From Leptospira biflexa serovar Patoc strain 'Patoc 1 (Paris)' (GTDB taxonomy: Bacteria; Spirochaetota; Leptospiria; Leptospirales; Leptospiraceae), in assembly GCF_000017685.1 (NCBI RefSeq), contig NC_010602.1, positions 1,319,501 through 1,383,500 of the forward strand: a DNA stretch of 64,000 bases, in the 5' to 3' direction. Within the stretch, counting starts at the first letter, position 1; every line of letters begins with the position of its first letter. The notes under the pieces are model-generated. The model was given only the letters and a program-made list of their open reading frames with translations. It had not been told where the DNA came from and did not search any database. This document shows, piece by piece, positions 37,948 to 46,963 of this stretch. A program made the position numbers and the translations under genes.

Positions 37948-38264
37948 ATCAGATCATTAATGGGATTCCTGTTACCTACATCCTTGGACTTGCTGGAATT
38001 CTTTTTTCCATTGGTGTCCTTGGGGTCCTCATCCGACGAAACATTGTCATCATCTTTATGTCTGTGGAACTCATCCTAAACTCAGTGAATTTAGTGTTTG
38101 TTACCTTTTCCAAAGCACTTTCCCACATCAATGGCGAAACCATTGTGTTTTTTGTGATGGCAATCGCTGCTGCGGAAGCGGCGGTGGGTCTTGCACTCGT
38201 CATCGCTATTTTCCGGCATAAAAAATCCACAAACGTGGATGAACTCCAATCGATGAAATGGTAA
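37944..38264 (+). CDS. nuoK: NADH-quinone oxidoreductase subunit K
   Basis: 106 residues with three membrane helices and the buried glutamates in [16 protein letters not shown] and [19 protein letters not shown], both part of the proton path. Length is typical (about 100). The ATG overlaps the nuoJ stop by 4 bases. Confidence 0.96.
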   Translation: MNQIINGIPVTYILGLAGILFSIGVLGVLIRRNIVIIFMSVELILNSVNLVFVTFSKALSHINGETIVFFVMAIAAAEAAVGLALVIAIFRHKKSTNVDELQSMKW

Positions 38265-38268
38265 TCCT

Positions 38269-40197
38269 ATGTTAGATTTATTTCCAATTGTTGTCCTACT
38301 CCCACTCCTTGGTTTTTTACATAATGGCCTATTAAAGGACAAAATCCCACATCGTTTTGCAGGTGCGATCGGAACGTTAGCAGTATTCATTCCTTTTCTC
38401 ATCACCTTAGGTGCGTTTAACGAATTTAATCCAATGGAAAGAACGGCTCCTCATTTGGTCTCTGTCTTTGATTGGATTGTGATTGGAAATTTTAAGTCTT
38501 CATTTGGATACCAAATTGACCAACTTTCATTGTATATGACACTTATCATCACAGGCATTGGGTCACTCATCCATTTGTATTCGATGGGGTACATGAAAGG
38601 GAATAAAGGTTACAACAGATTTTTTGCATATTTAAATCTTTTTATCTTTTGTATGTTAAACCTAGTGCTAAGCGACAACTTAGTTTTAACCTTCCTTGGA
38701 TGGGAAGGTGTAGGACTTGCTTCTTATTTACTCATTGGGTTTGATTATGATAAAGTTTCCGCGGCCGAAGCGGGGATGAAAGCCTTTATCCTCAATCGAA
38801 TTGGAGATGTGGGTTTTATCTTAGGGACTGGATTTCTTTTTTGGTTAGGTGGAAGTTTAGAATACCTAACTTTACAAACCAATTTGAGTGGGCATTCGAA
38901 TCTTTCTGAGTATGCCAACATCATTGCCCTCTTTTTCTTTATTGCCGCTATGGGGAAATCAGCTCAAATTCCACTTTATGTTTGGTTACCCGATGCGATG
39001 GCAGGTCCTACGCCCGTATCAGCTCTCATCCATGCGGCAACCATGGTGACGGCAGGGGTTTTTCTCATTGTCCGGCTCAATTTTGTGTTTTACCTCGCAC
39101 CCGAGACTTCTTTTTTCATCGCTTGCATTGGAGCTTTAACAGCACTTTTTGCTGCGACCATTGGTATCCTACAAAACGATATCAAAAAGATCCTTGCATA
39201 CTCCACCGTATCACAGTTAGGTTTTATGTTCCTTGCAATGGGTAGCATGAGTTATGTGGCGGGACTTTTTCACTTGATGACGCATGCGTTTTTCAAAGCC
39301 TTACTTTTCCTGGGAGCAGGTTCTGTGATCCATGCCCTTCATCATGAACAAAACATCAAACACATGGGGAAATTATTCGGAAAAATCAAAATCACTTCGA
39401 TCACGTTTTTACTAGGAACTTTGGCGATTGCTGGATTTTTTCCCTTTTCTGGATTTTTTTCAAAAGACTTAATTTTGGAAAAAGCATACACATACGGGGC
39501 CTATGGTTCTATCCTTTGGACCATGGGAGTGGTTGCCGCTTTTTTTACTTCGTTTTATATGTTCCGGCTCGTGTTTGTTGTGTTTTTCGGAAAAGACAAT
39601 ACAGACTCACACCACAAAATCCATGAATCTCCTTGGACCATGACCTTACCTCTCATGATCCTTGCCATCGGTGCTGTTTTCGCTGGTTTTTTACAAACCC
39701 CACATTTCTTTTTGCAGATTGATACTTTGGAACGTTATTTTGCTCCTGTGTTAACAAGTGGATACCAACTGGCAATAGGGAAGGGAACACTTGCCAAACA
39801 CATTGAGTTATCTCATAACATTGAATTTTCACTCGCAATGTTTTCTGTCATCATCGCAAGTATCGGATTTCTATTGGCATACTTTTTATACCAACGAAAT
39901 CAAAATCCTATCCTCGAAGAACATACAGGTTTTCGAAAGATCCTATTTCATAAATACTACATTGATGAAATCTATGAAGTTCTTTTTGTGAAGCCCTTCG
40001 TGTTTGTTTCCAAAGCCATTGCCTATTATTTTGATACCAAAATCCTCGATCGTTTTTTTATCGGGATTGGTGGAAGTTTTGGCGTGATTGCAAATGGACT
40101 CCGTCGATTACAATCCGGGTTCATTGGTGATTATGCGTTGTATGTTGTCCTTGGTACATTTTGTATCTTGGCCTATCTTTTGACAAGGGGGGTGTAA
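38269..40197 (+). CDS. nuoL: NADH-quinone oxidoreductase subunit L
   Basis: 642 residues, an antiporter-like proton-pumping subunit with about 16 membrane helices and the long lateral helix near the C-terminus. Signatures include FLGWEGVGLASYLLIGFDYD, MGKSAQIPLYVWLPDAMAGPTPVSALIHAATMVTAGVFL and LQNDIKKILAYSTVSQLGFM, with the functional lysines and glutamate. Length is normal. It follows nuoK after 4 bases and precedes nuoM by 1 base. Confidence 0.97.
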   Translation: MLDLFPIVVLLPLLGFLHNGLLKDKIPHRFAGAIGTLAVFIPFLITLGAFNEFNPMERTAPHLVSVFDWIVIGNFKSSFGYQIDQLSLYMTLIITGIGSLIHLYSMGYMKGNKGYNRFFAYLNLFIFCMLNLVLSDNLVLTFLGWEGVGLASYLLIGFDYDKVSAAEAGMKAFILNRIGDVGFILGTGFLFWLGGSLEYLTLQTNLSGHSNLSEYANIIALFFFIAAMGKSAQIPLYVWLPDAMAGPTPVSALIHAATMVTAGVFLIVRLNFVFYLAPETSFFIACIGALTALFAATIGILQNDIKKILAYSTVSQLGFMFLAMGSMSYVAGLFHLMTHAFFKALLFLGAGSVIHALHHEQNIKHMGKLFGKIKITSITFLLGTLAIAGFFPFSGFFSKDLILEKAYTYGAYGSILWTMGVVAAFFTSFYMFRLVFVVFFGKDNTDSHHKIHESPWTMTLPLMILAIGAVFAGFLQTPHFFLQIDTLERYFAPVLTSGYQLAIGKGTLAKHIELSHNIEFSLAMFSVIIASIGFLLAYFLYQRNQNPILEEHTGFRKILFHKYYIDEIYEVLFVKPFVFVSKAIAYYFDTKILDRFFIGIGGSFGVIANGLRRLQSGFIGDYALYVVLGTFCILAYLLTRGV

Positions 40198-40198
40198 G

Positions 40199-41938
40199 GT
40201 GCCGGATCAAATTTTATCCATCATTATCTTTTTACCAATTGTTTCCACATTTCTCATCGTAATCCAAAAACGCGTGGGGGCTGTGGTCGTGATCTCGGCT
40301 CTGTCTTCTGCCTTTACGACAATTTTGTCTCTTGGTTTATTCTTCTTTTATGATGCTTCCAAAGCAGGATTACAATTTGTCCATTGGATTCCGGATTGGA
40401 TTCTTTCTGGCAAACTCAGCGTAGATTACCATGTGGGACTTGATGGAGTATCGCTCCTTTTATTTGCTCTCACCACCTTTATGTTTTTTCTTTCGAGTAT
40501 TGCCTCTTGGTCCAATATTCCTAAAAAAATCAAAGAATTCCATATCTGTTTGCTTGTCCTAGAAACGGCGGTTCTCGGTGTTTTTGCGTCTGGGAATCTT
40601 GTCTTATTTTATGTGTTTTGGGAACTCATGGTACTTCCCATGGTCCTCATGATTGGAATTTGGGGTGGAGAAGAAAGAACAAAAGCCGCACTCAAATACT
40701 TTCTATTTTCCATGGCTGGTTCTTTGTTTATGTTAGGTGGAATCCTGACTTTGTATTTCAAAACAGGGAAAACATCCATTGAGTCATTATCAACCGCAAG
40801 CCTTGCTTTGTATTCGGAACCCTTACAATGGTTTTTGTTTTTTAGCTTTTTTCTTGCCTTTGCGATCAAAATCCCACTTTTTCCTTTCCACACTTGGATG
40901 CCGGATGTCCATACCCAAGCACCTACTGTTGGTTCGGTGGACCTTGCTGGTGTTTTATTAAAAATTGGTGCTTATGGATTCATTCGATTTTGTATCCCAT
41001 TTTTTCCCGAACAAAGTTTACTCTCTCAAAATGGAATCCAGATCCTTGCCGTGATTGGGATTGTGTATGGGTCTATGGCTGCCCTTGTCCAAACTGATAT
41101 CAAACGGATCATTGCGTATAGTTCTTTGTCTCACCTTGGGTTTTGTATCCTTGGGATTTTTTCTTTTACCACAGAAGGAGTTGTGGGAGGGATGTTACAA
41201 ATGGTTTCCCATGGAATTTCCACTGGTATGATCTTTCTTATGATCGGGATGATTTATGAACGTGCCCACACAAGAAACATTTCCGAATTTGGTGGCCTAG
41301 CAGGGCAGATGCCAGTGTTTTCTACCTTCTTTTTAATCGCCGTACTTTCTTCCATCGGACTTCCTGGAACGAATGGGTTTGTTGGTGAGTTTCTGATTCT
41401 CATCGGTGCCATCAAATCCAATGTTTGGCTTGGTGGGATTGCAGCCACGGGTGTTGTTCTTGGTGCCTTATATCTATTATGGTTTGTAAAACGATTCCTA
41501 TTTGGGGTCAGTAAAACAATCCAAGCAAAACCTTATAAAGACTTAAGTTTTCGTGAAATTGGAATTTTAAGTCCACTCGTAGTGTTGATTTTTTGGATTG
41601 GATTGTATCCAAAACCTTTCCTTTCCATATTAAATTCCTCTTCGAATGTGTTTTTGAATTCCGCATCGGTTGTGACCATTGAAGAAAGAAAACACATCCA
41701 AAAAGATTTTTTAAGCCAAAACGACCAGAGGTTATTTCCTGATTATCTCAGTTTGGGAATGGAACCGAAGTCCTATGAAGAACGATTAGGCAAATTCCAA
41801 TCAAAATTTGTCCTACCAAATTTTGGTTCCGCACAGTTGCCTCTTCCCAAAGTGGAAGAGGATTTAGAGAATTTAGAAAATTCCATCGAGTCAGATTTTG
41901 ATTTGGAATTAGAACCGAACGAGAAAAAAGGAAACTAA
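40199..41938 (+). CDS. nuoM: NADH-quinone oxidoreductase subunit M, with C-terminal tail
   Basis: 579 residues from GTG 40199. The antiporter-like core has FYVFWELMVLPMVLMIGIWGG, FPFHTWMPDVHTQAPTVGSVDLAGVLLKIGAYGF and QTDIKRIIAYSSLSHLGFC. The core appears to end near residue 490 (GLYPKPFLSILN). An extra hydrophilic tail of about 85 residues follows, strongly acidic at its end (LPKVEEDLENLENSIESDFD). The typical length is about 500. The tail would face the cytoplasm or periplasm, and its function is unknown. Confidence 0.95.
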   Translation: MPDQILSIIIFLPIVSTFLIVIQKRVGAVVVISALSSAFTTILSLGLFFFYDASKAGLQFVHWIPDWILSGKLSVDYHVGLDGVSLLLFALTTFMFFLSSIASWSNIPKKIKEFHICLLVLETAVLGVFASGNLVLFYVFWELMVLPMVLMIGIWGGEERTKAALKYFLFSMAGSLFMLGGILTLYFKTGKTSIESLSTASLALYSEPLQWFLFFSFFLAFAIKIPLFPFHTWMPDVHTQAPTVGSVDLAGVLLKIGAYGFIRFCIPFFPEQSLLSQNGIQILAVIGIVYGSMAALVQTDIKRIIAYSSLSHLGFCILGIFSFTTEGVVGGMLQMVSHGISTGMIFLMIGMIYERAHTRNISEFGGLAGQMPVFSTFFLIAVLSSIGLPGTNGFVGEFLILIGAIKSNVWLGGIAATGVVLGALYLLWFVKRFLFGVSKTIQAKPYKDLSFREIGILSPLVVLIFWIGLYPKPFLSILNSSSNVFLNSASVVTIEERKHIQKDFLSQNDQRLFPDYLSLGMEPKSYEERLGKFQSKFVLPNFGSAQLPLPKVEEDLENLENSIESDFDLELEPNEKKGN

Positions 41939-41941
41939 CAA

Positions 41942-43384
41942 ATGTCATATACTCCTTCCTCGAATGACTTAATAGCGATTTCACCCATGCTCATATTGTG
42001 TGGGGTAGCTTTACTTTCCCTAGTTGTCCAATTTTTAATCCCAGAAGAAGATGAAGGGAAACCACTTTGGGTTCTTTCTATTTTAGGAATCCTTGTGGCT
42101 ATGTATGCTTTGTATCATACAACCAATTCACCAGGATATGGAAAGTTTTTTGGTTCTCAAATTTCGATTAGCCCACTGACGGTTTGGTTAAGTGCTATCT
42201 ATTTAATAGCAGGTCTCATCACCTTACTCGTTGCACCTCCCTTTTTATCACAACACAAAACATTATTCCCTGAGTTTTTCCCCTTAATGCTCTTTTGTTT
42301 GTCTGGTATGATGTTTTTGACATCTGGGTATGACCTCATTGTCATCTTTGTAGGATTGGAAATCCTTTCCTTATCACTTTATGTGATGATAGGTATGGCT
42401 CGGACATCTGTTTCCGCATTGGAAAGTGCGATGAAGTATTTTTTACTCGGAACATTTAGTTCTGGTTTTATGTTACTAGGGATTGCATTTTTATACGGCG
42501 GATCGGGGACAACGAACTTGGACGGAGCCCTTCGAGGATTATCCTTAAAAGGATATGAGGCGAATTTTTCGAAACTAGGTCTTGGATTGTTTTTTGTGGG
42601 TGTGTCCTTTAAAGCTGCCCTTGTTCCATTCCACTCCTGGACACCCGATGTGTATGAAGGAGCACAAACTCCTATCACTGGTTTTATGGCGAGTGCGGGA
42701 AAGGCATCCGCCCTTGGACTTGTTATCATTTTGTTCAACCATATCCCAATGGGTGAGATGGGAAATGTTTGGAAGTATCTTATGGGAACCATTGCCCTGA
42801 TTTCTATGACTTGGGGGAATATCGTTGCTTTAAAACAAGATAACCTAAAACGGATGTTAGCCTATTCTTCGATTTCCCATGCCGGTTATATTGTAGCAGG
42901 GATTGCTTGTGGGGCAGGTCTTGAAGCACTGTATTATCTTTTTTCTTATTCCTTACTGAACCTTGCTGCCTTTGCCATCATTTCCTATTTGGAACAAGGA
43001 AAACATGAGGTGACTGTGAATGGAATCTCTCACTTAAGTGGTGAACATCCATTCACAGCTCTTGCTTTGAGTCTCGTGTTTTTGTCCTTTGCTGGGTTTC
43101 CACCCCTCATCGGTTTTTGGACCAAACTTTTCCTTTTGCAAAAAATGGCGGAATCGGATTTATTCTTCCACCGGGTTTTGTTATTTGGAGCTGTTGCCAA
43201 TTCTTGTATCGCATTTTATTATTATATGAAGATCACCATCCAGTCCTATATGAAACAAGAGACTGGGGTTGTGGCCGGGGCACGGGATCTGCCGAGTTTG
43301 CCAACACTCGGATTTTTAATCTTTTTGCTCTGTGTTTTCTTTACGGCAGGTTGGATTTTTTTCCAGCCAGGATCCCTTTTGTAA
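41942..43384 (+). CDS. nuoN: NADH-quinone oxidoreductase subunit N
   Basis: 480 residues, the third antiporter-like subunit, with about 14 membrane helices. FVGLEILSLSLYVMIG, ALESAMKYFLLGTFSSGFMLLG, FKAALVPFHSWTPDVYEGAQTPITGFMASAGK and LKQDNLKRMLAYSSISHAGY are characteristic. It is the last gene of the operon. Its stop lies inside a hairpin that probably marks the transcript end. Confidence 0.97.
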   Translation: MSYTPSSNDLIAISPMLILCGVALLSLVVQFLIPEEDEGKPLWVLSILGILVAMYALYHTTNSPGYGKFFGSQISISPLTVWLSAIYLIAGLITLLVAPPFLSQHKTLFPEFFPLMLFCLSGMMFLTSGYDLIVIFVGLEILSLSLYVMIGMARTSVSALESAMKYFLLGTFSSGFMLLGIAFLYGGSGTTNLDGALRGLSLKGYEANFSKLGLGLFFVGVSFKAALVPFHSWTPDVYEGAQTPITGFMASAGKASALGLVIILFNHIPMGEMGNVWKYLMGTIALISMTWGNIVALKQDNLKRMLAYSSISHAGYIVAGIACGAGLEALYYLFSYSLLNLAAFAIISYLEQGKHEVTVNGISHLSGEHPFTALALSLVFLSFAGFPPLIGFWTKLFLLQKMAESDLFFHRVLLFGAVANSCIAFYYYMKITIQSYMKQETGVVAGARDLPSLPTLGFLIFLLCVFFTAGWIFFQPGSLL

Positions 43385-43404
43385 TTCTGTTATAGCAGAA
43401 TTAC
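43381..43404 (+). terminator. Hairpin at end of the nuo operon
   Basis: GTAATTCTG (43381-43389) pairs perfectly with CAGAATTAC (43396-43404) around a TTATAG loop, and the stem includes the nuoN stop codon. No T-tract follows, so it may be a 3'-end stabilising structure and not an intrinsic terminator. Confidence 0.45.
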
Positions 43405-43469
43405 ATCCAGGATAGCGAAAAACAAGTTGCTTCCCAATCCCAGGGGAAAAGGCTTGCCTAAGTAGGTAA

Positions 43470-44009
43470 ATGGAAATGGCAACGATAGTCAAAAAACAAG
43501 AAACGATCCAGGACAAAGACCAAGTGAAAGCATACCTGACCCAAAAAGGGCTTGTGTATGAATCTTACAAAACTCCTGAATCTTTGGATTTGATCCTCGG
43601 CCAAAAAGGTTTATCCGATGCGGAAAAAGAAGAAGTCCTTTCTGGTCTGGAATACCGATTTGACCAATTGAAAAAACAACATGGCTACAAAGCAAACGAC
43701 CTTGTGGTCCTTCATGACGAAGTGCCAGGGATCAGTGACATGTTAGCTAAATTTGACAAACTTCACATCCATACAGATGAAGAAGTTCGTTACATCATTG
43801 ATGGGAGTGGGATTTTTGGCTTCATCATTGACGGAGAACGATTTGAAGTCCATGTTGGGAAAGGTGATTTTATCTCCATCCCTGCCAATACAAACCACTG
43901 GTTCACATTGGACCAAACAATGCGGATCAAAGCCGTTCGATACTTTAAGGACAACTCAGGTTGGACACCCGTTTATGTGGATGAATCGAAAGTCCTCATC
44001 AATGCATAA
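43470..44009 (+). CDS. mtnD: Acireductone dioxygenase
   Basis: 179 residues of the cupin-fold ARD family in the methionine salvage pathway, which splits the acireductone intermediate to 2-oxo-4-methylthiobutanoate and formate with Fe2+ (or off-pathway with Ni2+). The metal ligands are visible as His99, His101 and Glu105 in [18 protein letters not shown], and His144 in NTNHWF. Length is typical. The start is ATG 43470; ATG 43476 is an alternative. No other mtn genes are in the window. It ends before a strong hairpin shared with recJ. Confidence 0.92.
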
Positions 44010-44044
44010 TTGTATTTGAACACTTCTTTTCTTGTATAAGAACC

Positions 44045-44081
44045 AAATCCTTCATTCGCCTGTTAGGCGGGTGATGGATTT
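44045..44081. terminator. Bidirectional terminator between mtnD and recJ
   Basis: A 17-base arm (44045-44061) pairs with a 17-base arm (44065-44081) around a GTT loop. It has one mismatch and two G-U pairs when read as plus-strand RNA. The core CGCCT/AGGCG is GC-rich, and the outer AAATCC/GGATTT gives a U run at the 3' side in either direction. It fills the gap between convergent genes and touches the recJ stop. Confidence 0.75.
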
Positions 44082-46102
44082 TAGGATTCTGCTTTTCCAA
44101 ACCATTCCACAATGAATTGTAGTGTGCTCCTTCCTTGGTAAAAGTTTTCTTCTAAACTCCCTACCAAATCAAAGCTACCATGATTGGACATAAAGCTTTG
44201 GAATTCTTCCCCTTTGTTCCAAATCATATATTTTAAAGAACCACTCCCAATGATATGGAAACGAACATGTTTTCCACCGCTGAGAGGCGTTAGGTGGATA
44301 GCTTTGGCATTCCTGATCCCAAGTTTGATATCAGGATTTCCTTGGCCAAAGGGTTCTAAGTCTTTCCATTCCTTTAAGAGTTTTTCACCCATTTCTTCAG
44401 GTAAAACGGTAAAATCGGTATTGATCAAATGTTCTTTCGGTCTTTCTTCATCTTCCGCTAACCAAAGTTTTGCTTTTTCGTAGAGGGCGGCTTCCAATTT
44501 CGGAATTTGATCGATGGAAATAGAAAAACCACCTGCTTCGGGATGGCCACCAAAATGTAAAAAATGTTCAGATAAGGATTCGAGTAAGGTGAGGACATTT
44601 TCTTGTCCATACGAACGGACACTTCCTCTCGCATCACCGTTGTCAGGTGCAATAAAGATGGCAGGTTTTTTGTAGGTATCTACCATCCTTGTGGCAACGA
44701 TCCCACTCACTCCAGGTTCCATATCAGGTTCGTAACAATAAATCGCATCATGCGTGGTTCGTTCCGGTTTCCGTGCAAAGTATCGTTCTACACGGTCCAT
44801 GTTTCGTTTTGTTCTTTCTTTTCGTTCTTCATTGATGGAAAGAAGGAGTTTTGCCCTTGTTTTCGCTTCCAATTCATTTTCGGAGAGAAGTAGGTTTACT
44901 GCTTCTTCTGTTTTTCCCATTCGACCTGCAGCATTGATCACAGGTCCAATGGACCAACCCAAGTCTTTTGTGGTGATCCCAAGGGGATTGAGTTTCAGTT
45001 CTTTTAATAGTTCTTTGAGACCTTTCCTTTTTTTGTCACCTACATAAAGTTTGGTGAGAGAAGTGAGTGCCAGTTTGACAAAATGGCGGTTTTCTCCGAC
45101 AAGAGGCATCATATCAGTGATGGTACCGATCCCAGCAAGATCCGTTTCTTCTTCCAATTGTTCAAAAAATTCCGGGATTTTTTGGCATTGGTAAAAAAAC
45201 AGTTTTCGTTCATCATCTAACGGGATATTGGTGGAAAACTCTTCTGGGAAGGGAAGTGCACTCGATAGATCGATGGGGGCCGATTCTGAATTTTTGTCTC
45301 CGATGGGAATTTGATTCTCCATTTTGGATGGGTTTTCCCTTGGATTTTGAATCAAATCTAACTGGTCTTTGGAAAGTTTGATTCCATTTCGGAAATACAA
45401 AACTTCTTTCGTCCCATCTTCATTTGTTACTGTTTTTGTATACAACTGGTTCCATTCTTTACTAGTCCGAAATAAAATGGCAGAGACAAGTTTGAAGGAT
45501 AAGGCAGCAGTGCAGATTTTTTTTTCTGGGTATTCGGAATCCGTTCGTCTTGGGTTCACTAAGGCGCAGTTTTTAGGGATACGAACGGGAACTTCATGAT
45601 GGTCAAGGACAATCACTTGGATTCCCAATGCAGTTAAGGAATCGATTTCATCCGCTTGGCTTGAACCAAAGTCTAAAGTGACAAGTAAGTCTGGTTTGGC
45701 TTTTTGGATTTTACTCACAGCTTCTTTACAAAGACCATACGGATCACTTTCTGAAGAGACCATTACTTCCAAGTTGGCTGTCAAAAATTCAGGATGAGAT
45801 TTCAAAAAGAAAGCAAGTAAACAGGTAGAACTCACTCCATCGGAGTCGCGGTCTCCATATAATAAGATTTTTTTATTAGATTTGGCAAAGGAAAGGAGGA
45901 GAGATACCGCGTCTTCGATGTCCGGAAGGGAGAAGGGGGAATGAAGACAAGAAAAATCAGAGAATAGGAGTTCTTTCGGGGAAGTGTTTTTTAGACCTTC
46001 TCTTCGATCCACTAAGTATCGAAGTAAAGGCCTTTTGGATTCAACTTTGGTTCGAACTTCAGACAACAAAGGTCCGAAGTGAACCTTTGTTACATGATGC
46101 AA
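44081..46102 (-). CDS. recJ: Single-stranded-DNA exonuclease RecJ
   Basis: 673 residues of the DHH phosphoesterase family. The motifs are LYGDRDSDGVSST (motif I), VTLDFGSSQADE, VIVLDHHEVP (the DHH motif) and VNPRR, then GPVINAAGRMG and the DHHA1 domain (GDARGSVRSYG, FGGHPEAGGFS), with the OB-fold end EWKDLEPFGQGNPD. RecJ degrades single-stranded DNA 5' to 3' in recombination and repair. It is about 100 residues longer than E. coli RecJ. The excess lies mostly around residues 225-305, a polar low-complexity stretch (IQNPRENPSKMENQIPIGDK). The gene overlaps the upstream bactofilin gene by 13 bases. Confidence 0.94.
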   Translation of the reverse strand: MHHVTKVHFGPLLSEVRTKVESKRPLLRYLVDRREGLKNTSPKELLFSDFSCLHSPFSLPDIEDAVSLLLSFAKSNKKILLYGDRDSDGVSSTCLLAFFLKSHPEFLTANLEVMVSSESDPYGLCKEAVSKIQKAKPDLLVTLDFGSSQADEIDSLTALGIQVIVLDHHEVPVRIPKNCALVNPRRTDSEYPEKKICTAALSFKLVSAILFRTSKEWNQLYTKTVTNEDGTKEVLYFRNGIKLSKDQLDLIQNPRENPSKMENQIPIGDKNSESAPIDLSSALPFPEEFSTNIPLDDERKLFFYQCQKIPEFFEQLEEETDLAGIGTITDMMPLVGENRHFVKLALTSLTKLYVGDKKRKGLKELLKELKLNPLGITTKDLGWSIGPVINAAGRMGKTEEAVNLLLSENELEAKTRAKLLLSINEERKERTKRNMDRVERYFARKPERTTHDAIYCYEPDMEPGVSGIVATRMVDTYKKPAIFIAPDNGDARGSVRSYGQENVLTLLESLSEHFLHFGGHPEAGGFSISIDQIPKLEAALYEKAKLWLAEDEERPKEHLINTDFTVLPEEMGEKLLKEWKDLEPFGQGNPDIKLGIRNAKAIHLTPLSGGKHVRFHIIGSGSLKYMIWNKGEEFQSFMSNHGSFDLVGSLEENFYQGRSTLQFIVEWFGKAES

Positions 46103-46410
46103 TTGCCAATAATTTTGGAACCAAATTCCACTTCGAGTCCAGGAGTTTTGATATCTCCTACAACTTTTCCATTCTTTTTTAATTCCACTTTTTCTTTGGC
46201 ATCTACATTTCCTTTCAGATTACCAAGCACAACCAAACTCCCCACTTCCACATCTGCTTCCACATCACCTGTTTCATCGATGATGAGTTTGCCATGAGAG
46301 GTAATGGTTCCTTTGAATTGGCCTTTGATTTTTAATGTTTGGTTAAAAGAAAGTGTTCCGCGAAACGTGATGTCATCGCTAATAATTGTGTCAATCGATT
46401 CGTCTTTCAT
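46090..46410 (-). CDS. Bactofilin (polymer-forming cytoskeletal protein)
   Basis: 106 residues from ATG 46410. The core is a run of short strands with glycines every six or so residues (ITFRGTLSFNQTLKIKGQF, GKLIIDETGDVEADVEVG, LVVLGNLKGNVDAKEKVEL, GKVVGDIKTPGLEVEFGS), the bactofilin right-handed beta-helix pattern. Bactofilins polymerise without nucleotide and in spirochaetes shape the cell body. A longer frame reaches 46548, but that extension looks non-homologous. The gene lies upstream of recJ with a 13-base overlap. Confidence 0.9.
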   Translation of the reverse strand: MKDESIDTIISDDITFRGTLSFNQTLKIKGQFKGTITSHGKLIIDETGDVEADVEVGSLVVLGNLKGNVDAKEKVELKKNGKVVGDIKTPGLEVEFGSKIIGNCIM

Positions 46411-46563
46411 CAGTAGGGATAGTGTTGTCCCCTTATCGTGTTTTGGCAACTCTATCGTTTTCTGTAATTTGGAATAAAAGAAAAAAAGTTCATATTTTGT
46501 AGGGAATTCTCTTGTCGCATCCCTTCCATCTCTGAAACTGGGTCTCAAGAATAGGAAATAGTC

Positions 46564-46890
46564 GTGAAAATTAGGCGCTTCTGGAAGTCAGGGTTTATCC
46601 TCCTTCTAGCGGTTTTCATCAATCTAAATCTGGTCGACGACCGATTTGTATCTCCTCTCGAAGATTTGGACTTCCAATACCAATCCTACGAGTTGGAAGA
46701 AACGACTCGTGCTCTCTCTTCGACTAAGGAATCCAATCAGGTTCTAAAACTCGTTCCCACCAAACGAGAGCACTCCCTTGTCAAAATTTCCGTGAATCGA
46801 TTTTCGATTCTGACAACGGAAACTGAATTTTTTACTGAAATCTCGATTTTATTTTTCTTTCTCTACCTCCCTCCGCCTATTTTGGCGTAA
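46564..46890 (+). CDS. Small hypothetical protein upstream of efflux operon
   Basis: 108 residues from GTG 46564. It has a hydrophobic N-terminal segment (GFILLLAVFINLNLV) followed by a charged middle and a hydrophobic C-terminus (ISILFFFLYLPPPILA). It may be a short bitopic membrane protein. I do not recognise it. It is 73 bases upstream of the czcA-like gene on the same strand and diverges from the bactofilin gene, so it probably shares the efflux operon promoter. Short metal-related membrane proteins are known next to some RND operons, but that role is only inferred here. Confidence 0.5.
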   Translation: MKIRRFWKSGFILLLAVFINLNLVDDRFVSPLEDLDFQYQSYELEETTRALSSTKESNQVLKLVPTKREHSLVKISVNRFSILTTETEFFTEISILFFFLYLPPPILA

Positions 46891-46915
46891 TCGTTGCATA
46901 TAGTTTACGTTTATT

Positions 46916-46938
46916 CCCTACCAAACCAAACTGTAGGG
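46916..46938 (+). promoter_or_regulatory. Inverted repeat upstream of the pump gene
   Basis: CCCTAC (46916-46921) and GTAGGG (46933-46938) form a 6-bp inverted repeat with an 11-base spacer, ending 25 bases before the pump start. It could be an operator or an mRNA hairpin near the ribosome binding region. There is no direct evidence of a regulator. Confidence 0.3.
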
Positions 46939-46963
46939 TGAAATTTAATTTGAAATAGGTATT

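Noticed and set aside
46411..46548. N-terminal extension of the bactofilin frame
   Set aside because: The extra 46 residues are unlike bactofilins and the beta-repeat region begins right after ATG 46410.
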